Shown here: positions 8,017-14,876 of the stretch, piece after piece
Numbering within the stretch: the stretch's first letter is position 1
How the letters are laid out: each line of letters starts with the position of its first letter
DNA from: Gammaproteobacteria bacterium
GTDB taxonomy: Bacteria > Pseudomonadota > Gammaproteobacteria > GCA-001735895
Length of the DNA: 64,000 nt
Assembly: GCA_030066085.1 (NCBI GenBank)
Contig: JASJCI010000024.1
Location: 62,001-126,000 of the forward strand
Direction: 5' to 3'
Notes under the pieces: generated by a model
What the model saw: the letters and a program-made list of their open reading frames with translations, nothing else
What the model was told of the DNA's origin: nothing
Database searches by the model: none
Made by a program: the position numbers and the translations under genes

Positions 8017-8929
8017 GTCAGATCGGCGTTATCGCATCCCGTCGACGAGTGCGCTGCAGGCCTTCGAGGCGGCTGCGCGCCAACTGAATTTCAGCCGCGC
8101 CGCGGAAGAGTTGCACACCTCGCAATCGGCGATCAGTCGCCATGTCGCGGCCCTGGAGGCGCGCCTGAATACGAGCCTGTTCGACCGCCGTCGGCGCAAG
8201 CGGCTGGCGTTGACGCAGCAGGGTGAACAGTTCTACCGCGCGGTGGTTGCGGGGCTCGACGGAATCCAGCAGACCATCGAAGCGATTGCCGGCACGCGCG
8301 AGGACGACCAGGTTACTATCGCCTGCACGCACGAGAATTCACACCTGATCCTGCTGCCTCGTTTCGACAGGCTGCAGCAGGCACTCGGCGCCGACAAGAC
8401 CATCCGGGTCATGACCTACGAGTACGACTCGATGCGGCGTGCACTCGATCCACGTGTCGACATCACTATCCAGTACGACGTGGGGCGCACCGATCCCGTC
8501 GATCGCGTGCAGATCGTGCGCGAGGCGATTCGTCCGCTGGTCTCGCCGGCCTTCCTTGCCGCCAATGAAAGCCTGCTGGCGGCGGAGCCATCGGCCTGGC
8601 TCGGGCTGCCGTTTCTCGAGCTGTCGAAGTACAACTTTGGCTGGGCGACCTGGGACGACTGGTTCGAGTCACAGCAACTCGGACCTGCGCGGCCCGAGTA
8701 CCAGTATTTCAACAACTATGTCTACCTGCTCGAAGCCGCGGCCGCCGGCAAGGGTATAGCGCTGGGCTGGCGCGGGTTGATCGAGCGTCACCTGGAAGCG
8801 GGTGTGCTGCGTGAAATCGGGCCGCCTTACGTCGAGTTCGAACGCGCCATCCACGCGGTGCTGACCGACCACGGACGCGGCAAACCGCTCGCGCGACGCT
8901 GCCTCGACTGTCTCGCGCGGCTCGACTAG
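8015..8929 (+). CDS. LysR-family transcriptional regulator (divergent to sulfotransferase operon)
   Basis: DNA-binding regulator of 304 residues. The N-terminal winged helix is clear: LQAFEAAARQLNFSRAAEELHTSQSAISRHVAALEA, read in pieces from residue 12 on, followed by LFDRRRRKRLALTQQG. The rest is a two-lobed effector-binding domain. The ATG at 8015 is used because the upstream in-frame TTG would add residues outside the normal LysR start. It is transcribed away from the sulfotransferase/APS kinase operon, the usual arrangement for a LysR regulator and its target. The effector is unknown; the N-terminal style (PSTSALQAFEAAARQL) resembles the GcvA/AmpR branch. Confidence 0.9.
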   Translation: MSDRRYRIPSTSALQAFEAAARQLNFSRAAEELHTSQSAISRHVAALEARLNTSLFDRRRRKRLALTQQGEQFYRAVVAGLDGIQQTIEAIAGTREDDQVTIACTHENSHLILLPRFDRLQQALGADKTIRVMTYEYDSMRRALDPRVDITIQYDVGRTDPVDRVQIVREAIRPLVSPAFLAANESLLAAEPSAWLGLPFLELSKYNFGWATWDDWFESQQLGPARPEYQYFNNYVYLLEAAAAGKGIALGWRGLIERHLEAGVLREIGPPYVEFERAIHAVLTDHGRGKPLARRCLDCLARLD

Positions 8930-8931
8930 GC

Positions 8932-8958
8932 AAAAAAAAGCCAGGCGCTGGCCTGGCT
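8932..8958 (-). terminator. Intrinsic terminator of the cold-shock gene
   Basis: A perfect 8-bp stem (AGCCAGGC / GCCTGGCT) with a GCTG loop is followed on the minus strand by eight T residues (A run at 8932-8939). It lies between the LysR stop (8929) and the csp stop (8995), and may also stop LysR transcription from the other side. Confidence 0.85.
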
Positions 8959-8994
8959 GCAAATACTGGCTACCGGGGAAATCCCCGGCCCCCG

Positions 8995-9204
8995 TCAGAC
9001 GACTACGATGTTTTCGGCCTGCGGGCCTTTCTGGCCCTGGGTGACGGTGAATTCGACCGTCTGGCCCTCGCTGAGGGTTTTGAATCCGGTGCCCTGGATT
9101 GCGCTGAAATGGGCAAATACGTCGCCGCCCGATTCGCGCTCGATGAAGCCATAGCCCTTGGCTTCGTTGAACCACTTTACCTTTCCGGTAACTTTTTCTG
9201 ACAT
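8995..9204 (-). CDS. CspA-family cold-shock protein
   Basis: Single-domain RNA-binding protein of 69 residues. It has the RNP1-like motif KGYGFIER, the RNP2-like motif DVFAHFSAI and the opening [15 protein letters not shown]. The ATG at 9204 gives the exact family length; an in-frame start upstream would add a non-family leader. The gene is monocistronic, with a sigma-70-like promoter about 120 bp upstream and a strong terminator after it. The long untranslated leader between promoter and start is typical of cspA-type RNA-thermoregulated genes. It acts as an RNA chaperone in the cytoplasm. Confidence 0.96.
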   Translation of the reverse strand: MSEKVTGKVKWFNEAKGYGFIERESGGDVFAHFSAIQGTGFKTLSEGQTVEFTVTQGQKGPQAENIVVV

Positions 9205-9321
9205 GATTTGTACCTGTATCTTGTTAAACCAACCCACGCGGGGCTTTACGCCGGAAACCTGGCCATGACTTATCAACTGCAGAACGAAGCATTACGGGGA
9301 ACGTCGAGGAGAGGCGAATAA

Positions 9322-9350
9322 ACTATAGACGGGCATTCAAGCGTCCGCAA
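9322..9350 (-). promoter_or_regulatory. Sigma-70-like promoter for csp with long 5' leader
   Basis: On the minus strand TTGCGG (9345-9350) is followed after exactly 17 bases by TATAGT (9322-9327). Transcription starting near 9314 would give a leader of roughly 110 nucleotides before the csp ATG at 9204, which is the usual form of cold-shock gene leaders. A second weaker match, TTGACA with a 16-base spacer to TACAGT, lies just upstream at about 9351-9378. Confidence 0.6.
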
Positions 9351-9379
9351 GACTGTAGCGCCATTGACGCCGATGTCAA

Positions 9380-9709
9380 TCATTTATCGCGTGTATTACC
9401 GTAGTCGCGCTCGACCAGCGCTATTCGGGTGCAGTAATTGCGGTACCAGCGGCCCTTGCCCTGGCGCTTTGCCTCGCGGTGTTCGGCATGCGATTTCCAG
9501 CGTTTTATCGATTCGAGATCGCGCCAGTAGGACACCGTGATACCGAGCTCCCTGCGCGCCGATTCGACCCCGAGATAGCCGGGTTGCCCGGCGGCGAGTT
9601 CGAGCATGCGTTCGGCGGTTGCGGCATAACCGTCGAGATCGTCGGAGTGCAGCGAGGTGAAAATGACCGCGTAGTACGGCGGATCGGGCGTTTGCGCAAT
9701 TTTGCTCAT
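9380..9709 (-). CDS. Antibiotic biosynthesis monooxygenase (ABM) domain protein
   Basis: Protein of 109 residues with a dimeric alpha/beta-barrel ABM fold: YYAVIFTSLHSDDLDGYAA, then a helix, GYLGVESARRELGITVSYWRD and LESIKRWKSHAEHREAK. These are the family landmarks, including the SYWRDLESIKRW helix. The ATG at 9709 lies 8 bp after the HAD gene stop, so it is the last gene of the operon that also encodes the DMSP-lyase-like cupin. ABM proteins include quinol oxygenases, haem-degrading enzymes and many of unknown role. Confidence 0.82.
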   Translation of the reverse strand: MSKIAQTPDPPYYAVIFTSLHSDDLDGYAATAERMLELAAGQPGYLGVESARRELGITVSYWRDLESIKRWKSHAEHREAKRQGKGRWYRNYCTRIALVERDYGNTRDK

Positions 9710-9717
9710 GGTCGCGC

Positions 9718-10422
9718 TTAGCAGCCGAGCTGTTCGGCGAGGTGGATAATGCTGGTATTGTGCAGCGAATTCGCGTCCCACGGCGCGGTGTTTTTCGCTT
9801 CATCACGGCCGTATTCCCAGGGTCGTTCGATATAGGCGGTTTCGAGCCCGCAGTTGCGTGCCGCCTCGAGGTCACCGTGATGCGCGGCGGCCAGCATGAC
9901 TTCGCCCGGGTCCACTTCGAAGGTACGCGCCACGCCGCGGTAGGTATCCGGGTGCGGCTTGTACTTGTTGAAGGTTTCCGCGCACAGGATTACGTCCCAG
10001 GGCAGGCCGGCGTGCTTGGCCATATCGGCCAGCAGACCGATGTTGCCGTTCGACAGGGAACTGATCATGAACTTCGATTTCAACCGCGTCAGCCCCTCGA
10101 CGCTGTCGGGCCAGGGGTCGAGCCGGTGCCAGGCGCGATTCAGGTGGTGACGTGTTGCCTCGTCCATGTCATCGAGGCCGAAGTCGGCCAGCACGCGGTC
10201 GAGAATCCGCCGGTGCAGCACGTCGAGAATGACCCATTCGCCGCGTTGCATGACCTCGGCCATGGCCGGCTGGTAACCCGCGCGCCAGGCCAGCGCAAAC
10301 TCGCCACCGTCGACCCCGAGGTTCATGGCCTCGACTTCGCGTTTGACCGATCCGTGCCAGTCGACCACGGTACCGAAGACGTCGAAGGCGATGACCTTGA
10401 CGCGCTCGCGTAATTCCGTCAT
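9718..10422 (-). CDS. HAD-family (S)-2-haloacid dehalogenase-like hydrolase
   Basis: HAD hydrolase of 234 residues in the haloacid dehalogenase type II group. Motif I has the nucleophile Asp in AFDVFGTVVDWHG. Motif II Ser is in ISSLSNGN. The Lys of motif III is in KYKPHPDTYRG, and motif IV is AAHHGDLEAARNCG. The AAHHGD form and the DVFGTVVDW opening favour dehalogenases over phosphatases. It overlaps the FKBP gene by one base and belongs to the DMSP-lyase operon. Whether the substrate is a halogenated acid or another 2-substituted acid cannot be read. Confidence 0.85.
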   Translation of the reverse strand: MTELRERVKVIAFDVFGTVVDWHGSVKREVEAMNLGVDGGEFALAWRAGYQPAMAEVMQRGEWVILDVLHRRILDRVLADFGLDDMDEATRHHLNRAWHRLDPWPDSVEGLTRLKSKFMISSLSNGNIGLLADMAKHAGLPWDVILCAETFNKYKPHPDTYRGVARTFEVDPGEVMLAAAHHGDLEAARNCGLETAYIERPWEYGRDEAKNTAPWDANSLHNTSIIHLAEQLGC

Positions 10423-10814
10423 CAGTGTTCCTCCTCCAGCAGGATGCGTTCCTCGATAAACTCGATGTCGGCGACGATGACCGCGTCGCGCGGTATCCCG
10501 GGCGGCAATCCCGTTTCGCCGTAAGCGAGATGTGGCGATATCTTCAGCTTGCGTCGGCCGCCGATGCGCATGCCCTCGATGCCCTGGTAAAGTCCCGCGA
10601 ACAGGCTTTCGCGGTCGATACGCAGGTCGGTGATCAGCGTGGCGCCGTCATCTTCCAGGCGGGCCCGGTCGATGAAGCCGCAGGGTTGATCCCAGCGCAG
10701 CGGGTCGCCGTTGTTGAGCCACAGCTTCAGTCGCAGGCGATAGATGCGGCCGCGTTCGACGATCTCGCCCGCGCCGACCTCTTCCTCGATCAGTTTTACT
10801 CCGGGTCGTTTCAT
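10422..10814 (-). CDS. FKBP-type peptidyl-prolyl isomerase-like protein
   Basis: Soluble protein of 130 residues with a divergent FKBP domain. The core landmarks are in the second half: GLYQGIEGMRIGGRRKLKISPHLAYGETGLP followed by GIPRDAVIVADIEFIE, matching the flap and final strands of FKBPs. The first half is less typical and lacks the usual aromatic GWE motif. It overlaps the cupin gene by 4 bp and the dehalogenase gene by 1 bp, so it is translated within the same operon. A folding role for an operon partner or a non-catalytic role are both possible. Confidence 0.82.
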   Translation of the reverse strand: MKRPGVKLIEEEVGAGEIVERGRIYRLRLKLWLNNGDPLRWDQPCGFIDRARLEDDGATLITDLRIDRESLFAGLYQGIEGMRIGGRRKLKISPHLAYGETGLPPGIPRDAVIVADIEFIEERILLEEEH

Positions 10815-11410
10815 GCAAAAGTCGAGGTTTGGCGCAGGTCACCGGCCTGCCAGAGATAGAAAATTACCATGATGTCGTCAGTCGTGCTGAATCCATGCGG
10901 TTGCCCCGGTGCGATATATACCACATCGCCGCTGACGCGGCGCGTGGCGGATTCGTCGCCGACGCGAAAGTCGGCGCCACCGGCCAGCACCGCGTATATT
11001 TCCTCGGCCTGGTGACGATGGCGCGGATACTCGATCCCCGGACCGATGATGCTGATACCGGCGCGAATGCGCTCGCTGACGAATGGCCCCAGCTTGCCGA
11101 CCACCTCGGTAAAGCCATAGCCATCGAGCATGGCCTCCGGCACCAGGCGCTGCGCGCGGGTGTAGCTCTGCTCCCAGCGCAAGTTGCGGTAATGCCTTGC
11201 GAATGGCACCAGCATCGGCGCGCAGTCGGCGCGCTGCACCACCTGGTCGAGGCGCTCGGCCGCCGGCAGGTGCTCGGCTTTTACGTCGATCCAGTCGTTG
11301 CCCCAGTCGCGCATCGCCGGCTTGAACCGTTCGATCTCGGGCGCGGGGTGCGACAGGGTGAAAGCGCGCACCGCGTCGAGCAGCTCCAGGTCGTGCAGGC
11401 GAACGCTCAC
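10811..11410 (-). CDS. Cupin DMSP-lyase (dimethylpropiothetin dethiomethylase) family protein
   Basis: Predicted enzyme cleaving dimethylsulfoniopropionate to dimethyl sulfide and acrylate, 199 residues. The C-terminal cupin has the family metal motif YPRHRHQAEEIY (His131, His133, Glu137, with Tyr139) and the later ligand in PGQPHGF (His172), ending in the strand FYLWQAGD. The N-terminal helical half and the RAGISIIGPGIEYP approach also fit the DddQ/DddL/DddW group. GTG at 11410 is used: it overlaps the exporter stop (GTGA) and removes a long arginine-rich artefact extension. It sits in an operon with exporter, FKBP, HAD and ABM genes. Activity is not certain, since the family includes members with other substrates. 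Confidence 0.78.
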   Translation of the reverse strand: MSVRLHDLELLDAVRAFTLSHPAPEIERFKPAMRDWGNDWIDVKAEHLPAAERLDQVVQRADCAPMLVPFARHYRNLRWEQSYTRAQRLVPEAMLDGYGFTEVVGKLGPFVSERIRAGISIIGPGIEYPRHRHQAEEIYAVLAGGADFRVGDESATRRVSGDVVYIAPGQPHGFSTTDDIMVIFYLWQAGDLRQTSTFA

Positions 11411-12045
11411 AGCACCCCCCGCGCCTTGAATATCAGCGCCATGCCGACCGCGAACATGATCGACGCGGCGAGCAGGTTGATGCCGCGGATCGCGGTCGTG
11501 TTCTGCAATAGAATGCTCGCGCGACCCGCCAGCCAGGCATAGACGAGCTTGGCGCCGCCGACCCCGATTGCGGCGATCACGACGATGGTCAGCGTATCGG
11601 CCGGCGTCATTTGCGCGAGATCGATGAAGGCCGGGAAAAACCCGAGGTAAAACAGGATCGCCTTCTGGTCGGCCAGCGTGATCAGCAGGCCGGCGAGAAA
11701 ACTCGACGACCAGGTCGATTCGCGCACCCGCTCGGTTTTCCCGGCGCGTGCCTCGGCGCGCCACAGCGTCACCCCGAGCCAGATCAGGTAAACCCCGCCG
11801 ATATACTGAATCCAGGTAAACTGCTCGCCCATCATCCCGGCGATGACCGCCAGCCCGTAAACCGCGATCAGGATGAAGATGATGTCGCCGACCACGATCC
11901 CCAGCGAGGCGAAAAAACCGTGGCTGAAGCCGAAGGCGGCGGCGCGCGCGGTCACCGTCAGCACGCTGACGCCGGGGATGATCGCCAGTACGATCATCGT
12001 GCCCAGCAGCGCGACGATGCTGGCGAGGGTTAAGGTGGATTCCAG
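11407..12045 (-). CDS. LysE/RhtB-family exporter (probable CTG start)
   Basis: Inner-membrane exporter with about six membrane segments; the family exports amino acids and related small molecules. The family hallmark (AIIPGVSVLTVTARAAAFGF, then GDIIFILIAV) is present. The only ATG (11997) lies inside the first membrane helix and has no ribosome binding site. Sixteen codons upstream, in frame, a CTG (12045) is preceded by GGAGG nine bases away, and starting there gives a complete first helix, so I chose it. The stop overlaps the DMSP-lyase-like gene by 4 bp. Export of a product of that operon is a reasonable inference. Confidence 0.8.
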   Translation of the reverse strand: MESTLTLASIVALLGTMIVLAIIPGVSVLTVTARAAAFGFSHGFFASLGIVVGDIIFILIAVYGLAVIAGMMGEQFTWIQYIGGVYLIWLGVTLWRAEARAGKTERVRESTWSSSFLAGLLITLADQKAILFYLGFFPAFIDLAQMTPADTLTIVVIAAIGVGGAKLVYAWLAGRASILLQNTTAIRGINLLAASIMFAVGMALIFKARGVL

Positions 12046-12067
12046 GCGTTTTTTCCTCCGGCTTGAG

Positions 12068-12262
12068 TCAGTCCGTGCGGTGCATATCCCGGCCGCAGCA
12101 TATCGGTGACGTGATCCTGCCGTGGCTGCCCGGGTATTGTGCCAGGGCTACTTCGCGACCGTCATCAGGGGTGACAATACCCTGCACGATCCCCTTGCTG
12201 CCGCTGCCGCGGGTCATCGGGCCGAGGTTCATGCCACGGACCTTGCAGCGATATACCGCCAT
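12068..12262 (-). CDS. Small Cys-containing protein of unknown function
   Basis: Short gene of 64 codons supported mainly by a strong ribosome binding site (GGGGGAGGAACC) six to seven bases before the ATG at 12262. The product starts MAVYRCKVRGMN and ends SPICCGRDMHRTD, with three cysteines near the two ends, which could bind a metal. I do not recognise a family. It lies between the nitronate monooxygenase gene and the exporter operon on the same strand, 22 bp before the exporter's CTG start, so it could be the first gene of that operon. Confidence 0.55.
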   Translation of the reverse strand: MAVYRCKVRGMNLGPMTRGSGSKGIVQGIVTPDDGREVALAQYPGSHGRITSPICCGRDMHRTD

Positions 12263-12326
12263 GATGGTTCCTCCCCCGGGACCAGCGCGGATTTTACCAG
12301 CTCGCCGTCCCGAATGCTGCCCCGGA

Positions 12327-13370
12327 TTACAGTTGTGCCGCCAGCGAACGCAACAACTCGGCCGCCGGGATCGCTCGACAGCCGCTTGCATTCTGACCGC
12401 ACCACAGCGAAGTGAAATCGCTGCTGCCCCGCGCTTCGGCGGCGCTGCGCAGCGGTGCCAGCGCCCTGGAAGCCAGCGGAAACGGCACCACGTCGTCGCT
12501 GATCGGTCCAAGGTCGCGCATGATGCGATTGACGATGCCGCGCGCCGGCCGGCCGGAGAAAAGGTTGGTCAGCGCCGTGTGGGCGGCGCCGGGCGATGTC
12601 AGCGCCTCGCGGTGCAGCGGAGCGGTGGTCGCTTCGTCGCACAGCAGGAAAGCGGTGCCGACCTGTACCGCGCTGGCGCCAAGGTCGAGCGCGGCCCCGA
12701 CGCCGGCCGCGTCAGAGATGCCGCCGGCGGCGATAACGGGCAGGTCGACCGCGGCGACGATCTGCGGCAGCAGCGCAAGGGTACCGACCTGGGTGGTAAT
12801 GTCTTCACCCAGGAACATGCCGCGGTGACCGCCGGCCTCGAGGCCCTGGGCAATGATCGCATCGACTCCGCGCGCTTCGAGCCAGCGCGCTTCCGCGACC
12901 GTGGTGGCGCTGCAGAGAATCCTGGCGCCCGTGGCCCTGACGCCCTGCAGCAGGTCATCGGCCGGTAAGCCGAAGTGAAAGCTGACCACGGGCGGTTCGA
13001 ATTCCCGCAGAATTTCGAGCGCCTCTTCACCGAACGGTGCGCGGTCCTCGGCCTCCGGGACCTCGCCCGGATCGAGCCCGAATTCGGTGTAGTAGGGCGC
13101 CAGTGCATTTTGCCAGGCGGCGTTCCGCGCGGCGTCTTCGACCGGCGGTCGGTGGCAGAAGAAATTGATGTTGTAAGGCCTGTCGGTAGCCGACGTGATG
13201 AGCGCGAGCTGGTCGCGAATTTCCTGCATGCCGAGCATGGCGCAGGGCAGCGAACCGAGACCGCCGGCAGCGGACACCGCGATGGCGAGCGCGCTTGTTT
13301 GCACGCCGGCCATCGGTGCCTGGATGATCGGCAGCTCGATATCGATCAGGGTCTGTAATTCACTGGACAC
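12327..13370 (-). CDS. Nitronate monooxygenase (2-nitropropane dioxygenase family)
   Basis: FMN-dependent TIM-barrel enzyme of 347 residues. Landmarks are LPIIQAPMAGVQTSALAIAVSAAGGLG at the start, QGLEAGGHRGMF with the catalytic His, and the FMN phosphate-binding LPVIAAGGISDAAGV and GASAVQVGTAFLLCDE. The family oxidises propionate 3-nitronate and other alkyl nitronates, protecting against them or using them as nitrogen sources. It is followed 64 bp downstream by the small Cys protein gene. The family assignment is strong and length is normal. Confidence 0.92.
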   Translation of the reverse strand: MSSELQTLIDIELPIIQAPMAGVQTSALAIAVSAAGGLGSLPCAMLGMQEIRDQLALITSATDRPYNINFFCHRPPVEDAARNAAWQNALAPYYTEFGLDPGEVPEAEDRAPFGEEALEILREFEPPVVSFHFGLPADDLLQGVRATGARILCSATTVAEARWLEARGVDAIIAQGLEAGGHRGMFLGEDITTQVGTLALLPQIVAAVDLPVIAAGGISDAAGVGAALDLGASAVQVGTAFLLCDEATTAPLHREALTSPGAAHTALTNLFSGRPARGIVNRIMRDLGPISDDVVPFPLASRALAPLRSAAEARGSSDFTSLWCGQNASGCRAIPAAELLRSLAAQL

Positions 13371-13589
13371 GATTCAGTTCTCCCGCCGGGCTTGCCGGCC
13401 GAGTTCGATTTGCTGTTGTTCGTTGCAGGGCTTGATGTTACGCGTCATGTCCCGCACCTGGAAGCCGCCCCACGCGGAAACCCGAACATCAACCGCATGG
13501 CCAGCAGGAGTGCAGGCGGACGTATCAGCGCCTTGCTGCCGCGCCGGTGGCGGGTGCGGCGCAATGATCAGCCGGTGGCGCGCGACCCG

Positions 13590-14006
13590 TCAGGGTGTCA
13601 GTCCGTGGTTGCGGAACAGTGCCTCGACCATGGTGTTTACCTGTTCGCGGCGTACGGGCGGATCGAATTCACGGCGGTATTCCCAGGCCGCGCGAATCGC
13701 GTTTTCGACCGTGGCGATGGTGTCGTCGCGCAGCCCCGGATATGGCTCGGCCGGGTCGAAGATGACCAGCGTATCTTCGATGCCGTCCTCGAGGCGGGCG
13801 ACAGCGGCGTCGATGTCGCCGGCGCGCAGTTCCCGCAGCGCGCTCAGCTGGCGCTGGATCTCGAGGCCGTCCTTGCTCAGCGTCGAATTCAGAATGACAC
13901 CCATGCCGAACTGGCTGCCGCTGTAGCCGCCAACCAGGAAACCGATCGAGCTGCCGCCGAGCGCAAACAGGAAATAGGCAAGTAAACGATGTGATTTCGC
14001 GCTCAT
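13590..14006 (-). CDS. Small membrane-anchored protein of unknown function
   Basis: Protein of 138 residues with one N-terminal hydrophobic, glycine-rich segment (LLAYFLFALGGSSIGFLVGG) followed by a soluble helical domain. The start is supported by GGAGGT five bases before the ATG at 14006; the in-frame extension upstream is rejected. The soluble part reads LRELRAGDIDAAVARLEDGIEDTLV and later NAIRAAWEYRREF, likely two helical hairpins. I do not recognise a family. It stands alone between the pirin gene and nitronate monooxygenase, both on the same strand. Confidence 0.75.
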   Translation of the reverse strand: MSAKSHRLLAYFLFALGGSSIGFLVGGYSGSQFGMGVILNSTLSKDGLEIQRQLSALRELRAGDIDAAVARLEDGIEDTLVIFDPAEPYPGLRDDTIATVENAIRAAWEYRREFDPPVRREQVNTMVEALFRNHGLTP

Positions 14007-14083
14007 GAATACCTCCTCGACGGCGACGGCAGCGGATGGTCTCGCGACCACCCGCTGCCGGACTGCGGTTATTTGGCGACGGC

Positions 14084-14773
14084 TTATGGTAAATCAAAAA
14101 CCAGTGCTTCGCCCGCCTCGCGACCGACGAACAGGATCGCATCCTGTTCGGTCAGCGTTGCGCCGTCACCTTCGCGCAGGATTTCACCGTTGACCGAGAT
14201 CTCGCCGGCGACGACGTGCACGTAAACGCTGCGACCGCTGGCAGGTGCGTGCGTCGCGGTTTCCTCGGCGCCGAGCAGCAGCTGGTAAAGGCTCGCATCC
14301 TGGTGAATCCTGAGCGAGTCGTCGCGGCCGTCGGGCGAGATGACCAGCTGCAGCCCGGACTCGCGCGGGAAGCGCTTCTGCTGGTAACCGGGCTCGATGC
14401 CGAGCTCGTTCGGCTGAATCCAGATCTGCAGGAACTCGAGCGGCTCGCTCGACGACGGGTTGTACTCGCTGTGAGTAACGCCGGTGCCTGCGCTCATAAG
14501 CTGGAATTCACCGGCCGGCAGTTCCTCGGTGTTACCCATGCTGTCCTTGTGCGCAATGGTGCCGCGCTTGACGTAGCTGATGATTTCCATGTCCTGGTGC
14601 GAGTGGGTCGCGAAGCCGGCGCCCGGTACGACCTTGTCGTCATTGATCACGCGCAGCGCGGAGACACCCATGTAGCGGGGATCGTAATAGCCGGCAAACG
14701 AAAAGGTGTGTCGGCTCTGCAGCCAGCCGTGATCAGCCGGGCCGCGGGTTTCGGAAGGACGTACTTCGATCAT
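14084..14773 (-). CDS. Pirin-family protein (quercetin 2,3-dioxygenase-like bicupin)
   Basis: Bicupin of 229 residues. The iron-binding residues of pirins are visible: His57 and His59 in FATHSHQDMEIISYV, and His101 and Glu103 in AGTGVTHSEYNP. The conserved N-terminal RHTFSFAGYYDPRYMG is also present. Pirins of this length (YhhW-like) show quercetinase activity in some bacteria. The adjacent LysR gene is divergent and separated by 103 bp containing a good promoter, so it probably controls pirin. The combination LysR-pirin is a common pairing. Confidence 0.93.
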   Translation of the reverse strand: MIEVRPSETRGPADHGWLQSRHTFSFAGYYDPRYMGVSALRVINDDKVVPGAGFATHSHQDMEIISYVKRGTIAHKDSMGNTEELPAGEFQLMSAGTGVTHSEYNPSSSEPLEFLQIWIQPNELGIEPGYQQKRFPRESGLQLVISPDGRDDSLRIHQDASLYQLLLGAEETATHAPASGRSVYVHVVAGEISVNGEILREGDGATLTEQDAILFVGREAGEALVFDLP

Positions 14774-14816
14774 GATGTTTTCCTCGGTTCGTGTTTCGAT
14801 GGCGTAAAGATATAGG

Positions 14817-14849
14817 TTGACAATAAATGAATAAACAGGCTATTTATTG
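14817..14849 (+). promoter_or_regulatory. Sigma-70-like promoter overlapped by an inverted repeat, upstream of LysR
   Basis: TTGACA at 14817-14822 is followed after 18 bases by TATTTA at 14841-14846, giving a promoter reading toward the LysR ATG at 14877. The same bases carry an inverted repeat, CAATAAAT (14821-14828) and ATTTATTG (14842-14849), spanning the two promoter boxes. A repressor bound here would block the promoter, consistent with LysR autoregulation. Confidence 0.6.
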
Positions 14850-14876
14850 AAATATTATTAACTATTAGTAGACAAA

